Assembly (NCBI RefSeq): GCF_037038585.1
Contig: NC_092525.1
Location: forward strand, 23,394,867 to 23,458,866
Direction: 5' to 3'
Length of the DNA stretch: 64,000 nt
Source: Patagioenas fasciata
Lineage: Eukaryota; Chordata; Aves; Columbiformes; Columbidae
This document shows positions 36,011 through 48,656 of this stretch, one piece after another. The notes under the pieces were generated by a model. It saw only the letters and a program-made list of their open reading frames with translations, searched no databases and was not told the DNA's origin. The number at the start of each line of letters is the position of its first letter. Position 1 is the stretch's first letter. A program made the position numbers and the translations under genes.

Positions 36011-37032
36011 GGTCCACTGTGTGGTGCACTTGTGAAGAATGACAATGTAGATGCTGAGTGTTTATTACACAAGATCATGTTGAAAGGAAGCCTACTAGAA
36101 GGCTGAACAGATGAAAAGATTGAATATTTGGAAGGGACAGGAACCTAAACTGAAGGATAGTGCTGTCAGGAGAAGAAAACCATGAGAAATGGTGATGAAC
36201 ATATCTCAGCTGCAAATTAGGAGTTTTTCTAACTATCAAGGTCTAGAATATCCTCCTCCTAGAAACAGAAGTGTCAAGAAATCTAGGCTTTCCCTAAAAT
36301 GACATGCTACAGGGGACTAAATGACAGGCTCATAATAGCACAGGATTGACTTTGATCCAGTTCAATGCTCCCAGACAAGCTGTTGGCAAAACAGCTATGA
36401 GTTTTGTAGTTTGTAAGCACAAAATTAATCAGTGGAAGCCGAGTGGCTAAAATGTATGGAGGCAGGCATTTGTAATGGATGTAACTTCAGAATTTTGCAG
36501 AGGTTTAAACCAAGCTTTTCCTATCTGTGTGGTCACAAACCCCAAGTTTGCTTAGCAAGGTACACCAAGATAGATCAAGGTAACACTGATGTCAGGAAAG
36601 TGGCCCTGCACACATTCACCCTGATTTAAGTATGCCATTTGAAAACTTATTGCTAGATGACAGAACTGTGAATTCCCTGTGTTGGTAAGGGCTAGGAAGT
36701 GAGGGATGTTCAAAGAATTCATGCCTGGGTGAGCTAGTTAAAAACTAGAGAGAGATTTGGAAAGCAAAGGTGGTGCTTGATCATCCGTATATGCTTGGAG
36801 TGGCGTGTAGCTGCTGTGACCTTTCTCTGAACTGATGCACCTGTAACCATGCTCCAAAAGAAAGCCTGTGTCCTTGTCATCATAATTGCCCTTATGCAAA
36901 GTAGGCATCTGCTGATTTGGCAATGCTTGAATTTCCTTTTGCTTGTATTGCTAACTCCCATTCAACAATTGTTTCACCTCTGTGTTTTAACAGTGATGCA
37001 ATTTAAATAGGAAGAATCATATGTGCTGGAGT

Positions 37033-37072
37033 AAAAAAAACAAAACAAAACAAAAAAACAAAAACCAAAAAA
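37033..37072. repeat. A-rich (CAAAA)n simple repeat
   Basis: A run of A interrupted by single C in CAAAA units, with no attached retroposon recognised. Confidence 0.8.
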
Positions 37073-40000
37073 CTCTTTTCCTTAGAGTCAAAAGAGGCTT
37101 GGGTGGTTTTGTTTGGGTCAGCTTGGTGGGATCAAAGAGTCAGCAGGCAGCCCTAGAAAAATTAAATTTAACAGCACTGCTGTGTGATGCATATTCTGCT
37201 GTGGTACCACGAAGGGCCTGGGGATGTCACTTCCTCCAGCTGCTGCGCTCCTCCGGGCTGAGAAGCTCCCTCTGTGATCCACTTCCTATACCACTTCATT
37301 GTTTCTTTACCTTAGATTTTGAACCTTTGTTACATTCCATGCTGACCCAGACTCAACCAAGCTAAGCATGTTCCTATTAAGGGAGTATCTCTTCATACCC
37401 ATTTAGTAACTGATATAGTACTGATCTGAGGGTTCTATAGTTAATGTTTTTTTAGAGCTTAGGTGGTGGTCCAGGAGTTTGCTCTGTTTGTGCAGCACCT
37501 GAAACTTCTGCTGATGGTTGGGGTGGTTCAGAAAACCAGGTACAAATAGTGCAGTGCCAGATCACTGCTGCTTCCTGCAGCAACATTGGGAGCCCTAATG
37601 GAGGGCAACATCTGGTTCCCATCAGCTGTGTCTCCTGACTTCTGTTGGAGCCCACCTACTGCACCTGCTCCCACAAATGGATACCAAAGGCTTAAAGTTA
37701 TCCTCCACTAATGCTCCTGAAGTTGCTGGACCTGTTGCAGCTCAGATTGAATTAGAAATGGTGGAAATTTTATATTATTTTTCTGTTAGATCTTAGTAAC
37801 ATGGAGTTAGAGGCATTCTTCACTCCTGCTCGTAGATATTAAGATTGCGAGCCAAAGTACTTTTTTCAACGTATTAACTGATGTCTAGCAGGCTGTCCCT
37901 TGGCAAACCCAGCATTTGTTTTGATTGTCAGCTTTCCCTGTATTTCCAGCTTGTTCTGAGAATTGCTCTGACTCCCTGGTAGCAACTCATTCTCATATTG
38001 CTGATTCCTGCTGTATTTCTTTTCTATGGATGTCTTTTCCAGCCCCACATGGTTCCACTGTGGTCACTCTCTAGAAACAGTGCAGAGCTCAGAGCAGAGT
38101 GCCAGAGGGGCCTGGTGAAGCAGGACTGATGTCTTCACCTTTCTGTTTGCTGGAAGTGGTTTGGGCTGCAAAAGGCAGCTGGAGAAGCTGGAAGCTCATG
38201 GCAGCTGCCCAGAGCTGATTTCCTTGGTTTGGTTCCTCCTGCACTCATGGACCATGAGGCAAAATAAGGGGGAAGCTACTGGAAGTAGGCTGGGAGCAGT
38301 TTATCTGTGTCCTTGCTTTTAATTGAAGTGCAAGGCAGTGCGTATCTAGACCTGGCTTCTCTTTGTGTTGAAGTGGTACTGTTGTTTGAAGAGGCTGGAA
38401 ACTGCTGTTCTGAATGTTGCTGGAAGGAAATGAGCTGGTCTTGTGTTTTAGCAATGGGATGTTTCTTACCTGAAACCATACAGGCATGTGTCAGGGGTTC
38501 AGTGGCGGACAGGTCACACCGAAATATCTCTTAAACAGAAATCCCCATTTGGAGAAGTTAAACTTTATTTGCTTTATTATTTTCCCACTTGCATCCTCCT
38601 TTCTAAGATACAACTTCGCATAGTTCATTGGAGTTATTCTAACCCACCTCAATGTGACTAAAATCAGGAGGAGCTCTTGTATTTTTAAATGCAACTCTGC
38701 ACATGTAGCAACTGTCAAATATCAAGCTTGCTCCTAAAACTAGGGGTTTTAAAAGAACCACTGGAAAGTTTAGGATTTCACTTTGACTCACACTACTTTT
38801 CTTTTATGGGAACATCACTAAGACTCTCCTTTCTTGATACAGTTTTGAGCCTATAGGTGCTGGGATAGCCCCTTTGGAGCAGTGTGTTTGAATTTCGTAA
38901 GAACTTTGAATAAACTCCAACGTAGATAGTTAGCTAACTCAAGAATGTGTATGTTTTTGTCTCAGTAGTTTATAAGCCAAAGTAAACATTAGGCCTTCTG
39001 TTTTCCCTATCCAGATACTGAAATAGTCCAGACACGTGACTTATATTATAAAGACTGACTTTCCAGTAAGAATTCATATGTCGTTAAAATTTGTCTGAAA
39101 ATTGAGTGCAGGAAGGACTTTTGGTTAGAAAACAGGTCACACTTCCTTTAGTAAAAGAGTATTCATTGTTTGGGGTTTCACTTATTTAGTAAAGCAGAGG
39201 ATATTTTTCTCACTGCTAGTCAAACAGCAACAAATTACAGATAAATTGGCAGTGCAATATGATAAACTCATCATGGTATGAAACCAAGGCTCTGCTCAAA
39301 CAGCACCGTTAACAAATTCCTTGTGACCTGATATTAATGACGTGGTCTACCTTATTAGAGATAAAGAAATTGAAGTGTATACAGTTTTAATATTAAGCCA
39401 AGAAACATACCGAAACTTAGACTTTATCAGAAGATAATTAATAGTCATCTTTATTTACTGTAAGCCTTCTCTGTTTTCTCTTCTGCCAGAGACAAAGACT
39501 ACTTGGACCTACCAGCAGTTGCTTATGTAAGTGGAAGGTAGATGGGTATCTTTTCTGGAAATGATAACTGCCAGCTTCAGCTGGGTAATTCTGATTAATG
39601 AGGTAGTTTGGGCCAGCAATACTGAGGGTTTTGACAGATGAGCCTGTGATTAACTGCAGCACTTTCTGGAGTTGCCACTACAACCTCTCACAGCTCTCTT
39701 AGCTTGAGCTGGTACTGGAAGTCATTTTAACTTCTGTCCTCTGCTGAGAAGTGTAGCCCTGAGCTCAGGTGCATCTTTTTGTCTGCTCCTGGGCTGCTGC
39801 TCTTCAAAATCGTACAAAGAGGCTGCAATGCTCACGGGAGAGAAAGCTGGCTTGGGAGCTCAGCAAATCCAGTACAAATCTAATACACTCTCTGTGCCTC
39901 AGTTTCCCAAGAGACAGAGACAGCAAAGCTTACCTTCCTATTAACAGTTATATGAAGGTGAATTTGAAGAAAAAATAACAAATGAGAAATGTCTGTAGGT

Positions 40001-43000
40001 TCTACATGTCACACTTGAGGCAAATCCATGCACTGCTGTTTTGCAGTGGGCTTTGTGGCATCCCCTGCTTGGAAACTTTTTCCTGAATTGATAGCCCTGG
40101 TAGACAGGACTGTCTCTCTCTCCTTAAGGAAACTACAGGATGGGTTTCCATCAGCCCCTTCCTTGCCAGCACGCGAGCCCCACTGAGGAGGGCTTTGCAA
40201 CGGCATTTAGCAAGGCTGGCAGTTAACATAGACTAAGGACGGATGTACTTGGGTAACAGACCAGTGTGGTAGAAAAGTTTTTCTCTCAAACAGCACCGTT
40301 CCCAGGGATTTGGTGTGAGGACCCCAGGGTCATGGCTGTGCAATAAGAGCAGGAAAGGTGGGAGAGCCCTGTTTGTCATGTTCCCTGCTGCCTCCTCTGC
40401 AGCAGCCCAAGGCTGGCAGCGCTGTCTGGTGGGGCTGGCAGCTGGTGCTTGGATGTTACAGGGTAGGGTGACACAGACAGACCATTCCTGGGCAAAGCCA
40501 GCTTTCTCTGCACTTATCAGTCTGGCAGTGAAGATGCCCCTGTCCTTAGAGGGAAGCTCCCACTAGACCAAAAACTACATTTAGGAAATCCAAACCCAAT
40601 GGTTAGCACACAGCCTGGGCTTGCATCCAACCCCACTGTGGAGATTGCATATGCTTATTTTGAATTAGTCATTCCAGAGTGTGCGCTGGTATTTGTTTTC
40701 CTCCCACAAGAACCAGGGGTGGTTCTAATGGATCTAATCTGTCTCTTGGGCTTTGGCTGCAGGAATGACTGCTGACAGCCAGCTCACCCAGCTCCTTGTG
40801 GTCCCATCCATAGCGTTGATGGCACCTCTTCTTCCAGTGTGGTTCAAAGCTCCTGGAGTGGTGATACTGGAGCACTGGCAATGGGATCTAGTGCTCTGTT
40901 TATGGCACTGAGACTAGAACACTGGAAGAAGGTGTCTGCTGGTGCCAGGAAGGACGGACCTTGGAGATGTGCTTGGGCTGCAGTCAGCCTGAGCTTGCAG
41001 TGGGTACTATAGGCACACTGACATTCAAGCTGCTGGTGGCAAAGCAATAAACAGAAAATAGTCTGTGGCAGCTGTACAAAGAAAAGAGGATCTATGCCCA
41101 AGGAGTGCATGATTTTTAATACCTGCAAATTATCAGTTATTGGTTAGCAAGGCCATGAAGCGCATGTAACATGGTTGGGATTGCTTGACTCTGGTTTCCC
41201 TGGCTGTGGGATATTTCGTGGGAAAGACTTGCTTTCTGAAAGTTACTTCTGGCAGATGCACTACCTGCCTATGCACCCTCTGAGGCATGTGAGACCCAGA
41301 AGCTCTGCCTCCAGCTGGGCAGTGAGTCCAGCTACTATTTCAATTTATCTGTATTTTAAACTATTTTTTGTCATTTAAATTTACCTGCTATCTACACAGA
41401 TAGATCTTCAACTATATGCATTAACTGAGCAGCTTTTTGACATTTACATATAATGTCCTTTGTAGACACAGACCCATGGCCCCCTCTGTGCCCCTGCTAC
41501 AAGGGCAGGCTGGTGCTTGTGCAGCTCCAGTGGGAGCTGAGGCTCTGGTCCATCCCTCCTCATCCCCTCAAGCCTGGGCACATCCCAGCCACCTGCTGGG
41601 GGAGCTCCGGGCCACATCTTATATCCCGTCCAGCAGAGCTGCCTCCCACTGCTGCCCTGCTTCTGGCTCCTCCTGCAAACACTGGTGGCTTTGCCAAAAC
41701 CAGTACACAAGTCACCTTTAAACCAAAATCAGCTGCTGATTTAGATCCGTGGCAAGATAAGCCACATAACTTTCAAAGTGGGCAGTTCCCTTCTGGTTAT
41801 TGCCTCTGTTAAAATATTATTTATGACTGAGCATCCTTCTACAACACATCCAGTTTCCCCTTGATTTCGTGTTGATACTAAAAATTACTGTGATAATTAC
41901 ATTGTTGTTCCAGTAGGATTTCTTAACTAATTCCTGAAACAATATTGATTGGAATGTAATCTAATCTTGGACTGTGTATGTGGAAAACATGAATGAAATC
42001 TAAAGCATTTCCTCCAGCTTCTCTCTATAGCATCAGGAAAAAGAACGCTTCGTTTTTTAAGGACTCAGATACTGCATTCATTTCCAATATGCAATTCCCT
42101 AGGCAAGTCTGGTTGGGGTTTTTTGTTGTTTGTTGTGTTGTTTTGGTTTGGTTTTAGATTCACCAGAATCCTTCAGATATGTTTTAGTACAACAGTGCTG
42201 TGCTGCTTATTAGGGCTCTGGATTTGCTCTCTGTTCTTCAGCCTAAACACACATGAACTCTTCTACTTGTCAGACTTGCTATGCTGTGTTGTGCATGCTG
42301 GTGATGTGGAAATATATGTCCAGGCTCTGGCATATCGCAGGGAGCTCTACACCTTGCTGGTTTTATCTCCTGGGTTTTATTTCTGGTGCCTCATAAGAGA
42401 ACTGATTTTCCTGTCTGTGCAGAAATCTTTTTCATCTGCTATCCTATGTGGGTGAGAAAACTCTGGGTGTCTGCTTGCCACTTCTCGTTTGCAGCCCAAA
42501 CAATGCAGAGACCTTGGGAAGATGAGCAGCAGGTCTAGAATTTCCATGCAAAGAAGCAAACTACAACAGGTTATGAGCTTTGTCTGATCCCTGGCTACCA
42601 GCATGTGTAATGAAGGATGCACGCTGCTGGTGGTGTTTCCCACCCCACACCACCAAGCTTGCAGTCTTTGACCACTACAAGTCACCTGCAAATTTCCTTG
42701 GAGCACACAAGGGAGCCTGTCAGTCTTGTGATGATGGCTGTGGTCAGTACTTAATAGTGTGATTTAGCTGTGAGCAGGAAGCATCACAAGTGAGACAGGC
42801 ATAATAGCTGGTTTTCCAGAAATGGGGATCCCCAGCTGCACAGGAGCTTGTAGTGGATGCTCAGAGTTGGTGCCACAGTGCAAGCAGGAGGATGTACTCA
42901 CTGCCCAGCATGTGGCTCCCTGTCTTCCTTAAGAGCAGAGGTTCACAAACACCAACAGGGAGGTGACTGGGAAGGTGCAGGATGTTGGAGTGCTAAGAGG

Positions 43001-43058
43001 ATCTAACTGGGACAAGGTTAAATCTTGTTTCTCCTAGAGCTGTTGCGATGTGTAGAGT

Positions 43059-43094
43059 ATCTATTTCCATTCTTGGAAATATCTATTTCCATTC
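43059..43094. repeat. Short direct repeat ATCTATTTCCATTC
   Basis: Two exact copies of 14 bases (43059-43072 and 43081-43094), 22 bases apart; a local slippage-type duplication. Confidence 0.8.
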
Positions 43095-46000
43095 CAGATA
43101 TAGCTCAAGAAGCTCTGCACCTGCTGTCAGACCACTGGCAATGGAAGACTGAATTGTAATTAGGAATAGTTGGAAGATAGTGGCATGTATTTTGGGCCAG
43201 ATGTTTCCTGTCATGGTGTCTGGATGCTAGTGAGGACCTCTGATTCCTGAACCTGGTTATTAAACTTTGCAATGCTCATATGACTAATCTTTTCAGGTGC
43301 AGTAACCTCCAAAGGGTGGTACTAAAAATCCTGGGAATCTGGCTAGAAGGTGCACAGGTACCATGCCCCAGTGAACAAAGGAGAGCATTTCCCAGACACA
43401 TCCTTGCAGTTCAGGGAAAGGTGGAAATATTTTTCAGTTAGCTCTGCACTGTGACTAGGATTGTAAATGTGTGTTTTCATTAGCTGTTGATGTTAGTTCT
43501 CTTCAGGCTGAAAGTATGAATGAAAAGAAAGTTGGTAATAGGGCAATTACGAAATAATTTAAGCAAGATTTTGACTATTTAATGTTCTACGTTATTTGTT
43601 AGCATATATGTGGGATTTTTACTAGCAAATCACTTCCCTTAGAAATGAGTAACAAAAATCCCCAAATATTTGCAAAGCAAAGGCAGCTGTATCAGCCTGC
43701 CCATTATCAGACAGGATGCCAGAGGATCTCACGAGTCTGTATGACTGAATGAGAATTTGGCAAATGAAATTTGTTACTGATCACTGCAAAACAATGTTTG
43801 TGGGAAATAAGAGCTTGCTCCAGGGATATATGTTAACATTGCTAATAGCTTTTGCTTCTCTGGAAGGCTATTGGAATCACTGTAGATGCCTGGCTGAGAA
43901 CTTCACTCCAGCTCTTAGTGGGAGTGGAAAAGGCAAACGGAGTTCAGAGCAAAGTGGAACAGAAATCCATATTGCACCCACATCTGCAATGCTGGTGGTA
44001 GTTCTATCCAGTTTACCTGAGAAACTTTACAGTTGAGCTATAGAAAACACAAAGATAGGCTAACGAGCTTTCATATGCAAGGTGACTATGCAAAGCTTTT
44101 TTGTTTAGAAAGAGGCAGTTGTGAGGCGACCTACTGAAGATTGGTGTGTGTATCAACAGAGAAGTGAAATATGTTTCACTCATGCTTGCTTGTAGTACAA
44201 GTGCGGGGGCATACTCAGCAGGTATTACTCAGCAGCAGGTTAGCTAAAGGAAGTAATGTTTTCACAACACAGAGTCCAAGTTCAGTGAATTACTACGGGA
44301 TATTTTGGAGGCCAGAAATATACCTGGTCATAGGGGTTGATGTGTTTATTGAAAGTTAGGTCCATGACTGACTGTTAAAGACCTCAGCTCAGGAAGTCAG
44401 CCAACTTTGTTTGCTGGGAGGTGTAAAGTGGGGTCCCATACTATGCAGACGCCTTTTTATATTCTTCCTGAAGAATCCACTTTTTACTGCTATCAGAAAG
44501 AGGATATCGGGCTAGATAGAATAGCTGTCCTAGAGGAAGAACACTGTGAGAGTGTTTATGTAAAAATTGAGAACACTGTGTTTGACAGCGACATTGTGTG
44601 GACAGCTTTAAAGGGAAGTTTTGGTTTCTTGGGAGATGTTTGACCACCATGTACTGCTACCTTCTTTCCTCTGCAAGTTCTTTGTATTGTAATCTGCGAA
44701 CTAGCAAAGGTTACAGAAGCTTCACCTATAAAGATGATGAAAGATCAAGACAACAGTCTTGCACATGCATTAACAGAATGAGGCCTCTGGAGAAAAAGAG
44801 GCAGCCTCCCAACCCACTTGCTATTCTACTTCATGGCATCAAGCATGGAGCATGAGACCCAGAAACAGATGATCTCAGAGCAGAGTAGCTGAGTAGAGCT
44901 GAGTACTTGTGCAGAATAAACTACAAGACCTTTTTTAACAGCTGCTGCCTGTTAGTAGGAATTACCTACTAATCAGTCTGCAACTTTCTTGATGTCTCAG
45001 ATTTTGCAGAGATTTCTCTCTGAGAGGATCCATTGTAATGCTCAGTGTTTCCTGTTCTTCGTCTTCATGCTTGGATTTCACAGTGTGTGTGGGCAGAATG
45101 AGAGGAGGAGGAAGGAAGGAAAAGGAAGCCTCACAAAGTTTTTGTGGTTTTACCCACAAGAGAAAACAGATTCCCCTTTTTGCATGCTGTCCTCTTCTCT
45201 CTGGGATAAGAGCTAGTCTTCTCAGGAAGAGAAAGTGGGTATTCCCTGGTCCTGTGAGCTTTCCCCTCAAGCCTGTGCTGTAAATTTGCATCTGCTTTTG
45301 GAAGGTAGGGTTAGTGTGCTGTTAACTTTTCATCTATTTATGGCTTATGGACAGTGTGGGCTTGTGTCAGGTTCCTAAGAAAGAGCTGAAGATCTGTCAG
45401 GAATGTGTGATTAAACTGGGGATTTCATTGTTTCAGTATGTTGTAGAGCATTAACACGTTAAGAAATGAATTTGAAACATGGGGGTTGAGAGGTTCTTAA
45501 CCAAATGAATCCTGCTGTAACTTCCTGTTAGGAAAACCCTGAACAATGGTTTGCTACTTGAGCTCAGAAGATGTGCAGAAGGATGACTTATACATGTATT
45601 CTAATCCTGATATTCCTTCTAAAGCACTTCGTCCTACCTACTGCTAGAGGCAGACTTCTCAACCACCCTTTACTGTCTGAACTTGGGCAGCCATTCTTAT
45701 GCACCATATATGTACAGTGGTCAACAGTGTATAGCTGTTCACCAATATGCTTTATCTCCCCTTTCTACTGGGAGACTGTCATGCAGAAAGATGAGTGCTC
45801 TACCTAGGATGATGGCCAAGACAACAGTGTAGGTCCTCACTACAGTAAAGCAAGAGTGCAGGGAGAGGCACAGCTGCCATTCCCAGCTGTGGTTTTGCAT
45901 GCCAAGGTGGTGTGCTTCCTCAAGTCCTGCACTTCAAATCAGTGCATTTGATGCTTGACTCCACTGCCGTGTTTGAAGGCAGCTCAAAGTGGACTCTTGT

Positions 46001-47611
46001 CACTTGGACTACTCAGACTGAAGCAAAAGCGGGATGCTGGCGTGTTCTGCCAGCCATGCATAAATTTACAGAGTTTACGGTTCTTACAGAGCTGGATGGA
46101 GCAGACCAGGGAGTCAAGGAAGCTACATGTGAGATGGAAAGTTACATGCCAAGCTGAAGTCTCTAAATCACAAGGACTAGAAAGTACTGTTGTGAAGGAA
46201 AGCTGTTTAGCTTTTAGGCAAAGGATCAGTGTTTGCTAACTCCAAAGTGGGTGGAGGGTGGTGTGTACTGTTGTATGCTCTCTAGAACACCATGTAGCTT
46301 TGCTGGTAGAGGATCTGTTGCCTTCTAGATGTGTATAAGAGCTTTGAATGTGGCTGATGATGTGGTTTGCATATATCTACTTGTTGCCATACAAATAATT
46401 TTTGCAGTGATATTAAAGAGTGCAGGATCAGGTCCTGATTTGTTCATCTTGTCTGTCTTTTGAAATCAGGTATCTGACATGTTTCTGTCCTTTCCAGTTT
46501 CCTCAAACATTGTGATTGCACAGGATATTTGCATTTGCAATATGAAACACAAGGTAGGCTTCTATTTTAACATCATTGCCCTTCATTTTGCTGCCTAGAA
46601 TTTCCACCTAAGTATGACTGTAGTTGTCAAGTTACAAGTAAAAAAAATGGTGACAATAAAGTTGCTTTCAAAGTACATTGAACTGTGCTGATTCACCCTG
46701 TAGAGAATGACCTTTTATTAGTGGGTTTCTGATGACTTGACCCTGTACTTGAGTGTTAGTCTGTTCCCACCCTTGCAATGTAGAAAGTATCTGTCTCGGA
46801 TTCTTCTGTGATGACTTCTGCTTCCCACTCCCGCTGTAGGAATGCTACCTTATTGAGCTTGCAGGGGTGAATTAAGACTCAAGAGGTGGGAAACCTTTGT
46901 TTTGTCCACCACTGAACTAAAGGACTTGGGTTACACCACTTAGCTACATCTTTCTGAGAGCATCACATTTGTTCATTTCATGTGTACGTGAGTGCTTATT
47001 TACGCGAGCTGGATACTGCCACCAGCTCAGCTTTTTCTATGATCAGTGATTGTCTTTTGACATTCCTCTCACACACAAGCAGATCATTTTCTGTGCAATG
47101 ATTTAATGACTGGAGTGTCCCTAATCCTGCTTCTACCCTAGCATCAAACTGCAAAGTTTGGCTTTAGAAAAATAAGAGCATTATCACTCCTTTCTTCCAA
47201 TCGTTGTGTAAATTCCTGTTCAAAATGTATTTTAGAAGTAGTATGTGTGAACATCTCTAGTCTAAAGCAGAAAGTACAAGTTGGCACAGTCTATATTGGG
47301 GGGAAAAAACAGATGGTATTAGACCAGAGGAGAAAAGGGTAAAAAAGCATGAGAGAAGCCACATCAGCCTGATTCTTCATGCTTTTTGTTCTGATGTGAA
47401 CCAGGGACATGTCCACTGGAGTCAATGAAACAACATTTTTATGAGACAAGCATCTCTAGTATGAAATAAATTAGATCAGGTTGGCCTTGAAGCTATTCTG
47501 CAGTAAACATACGTGCTAAGCCCTCATTGATATGTGATCAATATCCTCCATCCAGTCCAGGATCAGCTTACTAGGACACAGTGTATTCTGGCTACCTGTG
47601 CAAACTGATTC

Positions 47612-47617
47612 CTTCGG
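47612..47617. repeat. Target-site duplication CTTCGG (low-coordinate side)
   Basis: Six bases directly before the LTR end TGTTGG; the matching copy is at 53387-53392. A six-base duplication is usual for alpha- and betaretroviral integrases. Confidence 0.95.
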
Positions 47618-47952
47618 TGTTGGAACGATAAAGGACTCAGCACTCCGATTCAATGTGAATCACGCCGAAGCCATTTATTACAGAAACATGTCTCCTTATA
47701 TATGCAACTATTCTCTAATCACGAATCCACGCTCCAAGCATGGATTCGCTAAATGAGTATCATGGGCAGTCCACACGCTGGAGCCCCACCGATGATAGGT
47801 CCGACGACTCACGCCATGCTGAGGCCCTGTTAATGAAGAAACGCCCCTCTTTCTCACAGCAGATTCTGTTCTCAGCTTCTCAAAGTGGCCTTGAGATTCC
47901 TTTGGGCCTGACTAATTCAACAACATATCTCCTTCTAACGAAACCCCTCACA
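47618..47952 (-). repeat. 3' LTR of the provirus
   Basis: 335 bases. On the minus strand it starts TGTGAGGGG and ends CGTTCCAACA. It has a TATATAAGG box and an AATAAA at 47679-47674. It is nearly identical to the other LTR at 53051-53386. A 70-codon open frame on the plus strand in both LTRs is a by-product with no recognised product. Confidence 0.95.
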
Positions 47953-47965
47953 ATTCCCCCTTTTT
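47953..47965 (-). other. 3' polypurine tract of the provirus
   Basis: The minus strand reads AAAAAGGGGGAAT directly before the 3' LTR start TGTGAGG. It is the primer site for plus-strand DNA synthesis in reverse transcription. Confidence 0.9.
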
Positions 47966-48656
47966 GTTCTTGAACTAGTCAGGCCCCTTAAACAGCATGC
48001 TGAATCGTCTTTGAAATACACTGCAACATAGGACACGTGATTAACAACATAATTACAATTACATGTAATGTAGCTAAACCTTACTTAATAAGATTAAACA
48101 ACTATCTGCTTATACTCAAACCTTCATATCATATATAAAACCTTAATTCTACTTATGACAACCTTACCAACGCACTATTTTAGAATAGTCAGACAACTTA
48201 ATACAATATATTCTCTTAAATTCTTAAAAGATCTATAACTGCGCAGTTTATAGAGTAACGTACTTAATACCATCAGCATATGCTAATTATTGACTTAATA
48301 TCTTAAAACTTATATTAACCTATTTAAAAGATCTATAGCTTAATCTTAATATCTCTTTTAAAACCTTACCAGTTGCTAAATTAGGTTACCATGGTAGAAA
48401 TATCTTATACTTTTACCTTATCTATGCATAGATTATCTAATTGTAATATCACCCTTTTGGAATTCTTACTATCTGTTCAAATTAGCATTCTCTATGGAAG
48501 GTACCTTATCTGTTTACTAATAAGCTTTTAGACCACTGGGTCTAAGAGCATCTATAACACTGAATAAGAATTCATGGTTTACATTTGAGACAATTCTCAC
48601 AACTGATCTCCCTCCTGTCCTTCTGCATCTGTCGAATCTTTGTTGTCTTTATTCAG
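47966..48656 (-). other. AT-rich, env-less region between integrase and 3' LTR
   Basis: About 690 bases where env should lie. It is very AT-rich (many TTAATA/TTAAAA words) with stops in all frames and no signal peptide, furin site or transmembrane part visible. Base composition differs sharply from the adjacent integrase and LTR. Either env was deleted and replaced, or this lineage never carried one; the sequence does not decide. Confidence 0.75.

Larger units (their letters stand above)
14490..47611. other. Large intergenic region, no gene supported
   Basis: About 33 kb hold only short open frames on both strands, many as sense/antisense pairs (for example 16783-17388 minus and 16931-17512 plus) that look like shadows in GC-richer DNA. 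I found no exon chain, tRNA or other RNA gene. It contains homopolymer and dinucleotide repeats, a possible CR1 fragment near 35.9 kb and a weak TNF-like open frame at 44407-44643 (see findings). Mammals have TNFSF18 and TNFSF4 beyond FASLG, so such exons might be expected here or further right, but none is secure. Confidence 0.55.

Noticed and set aside
47740-47973. Plus-strand open frame of 70+ codons present in both LTRs
   Set aside because: It occurs twice only because the LTRs are duplicated, and it runs antisense to the provirus with no known counterpart.
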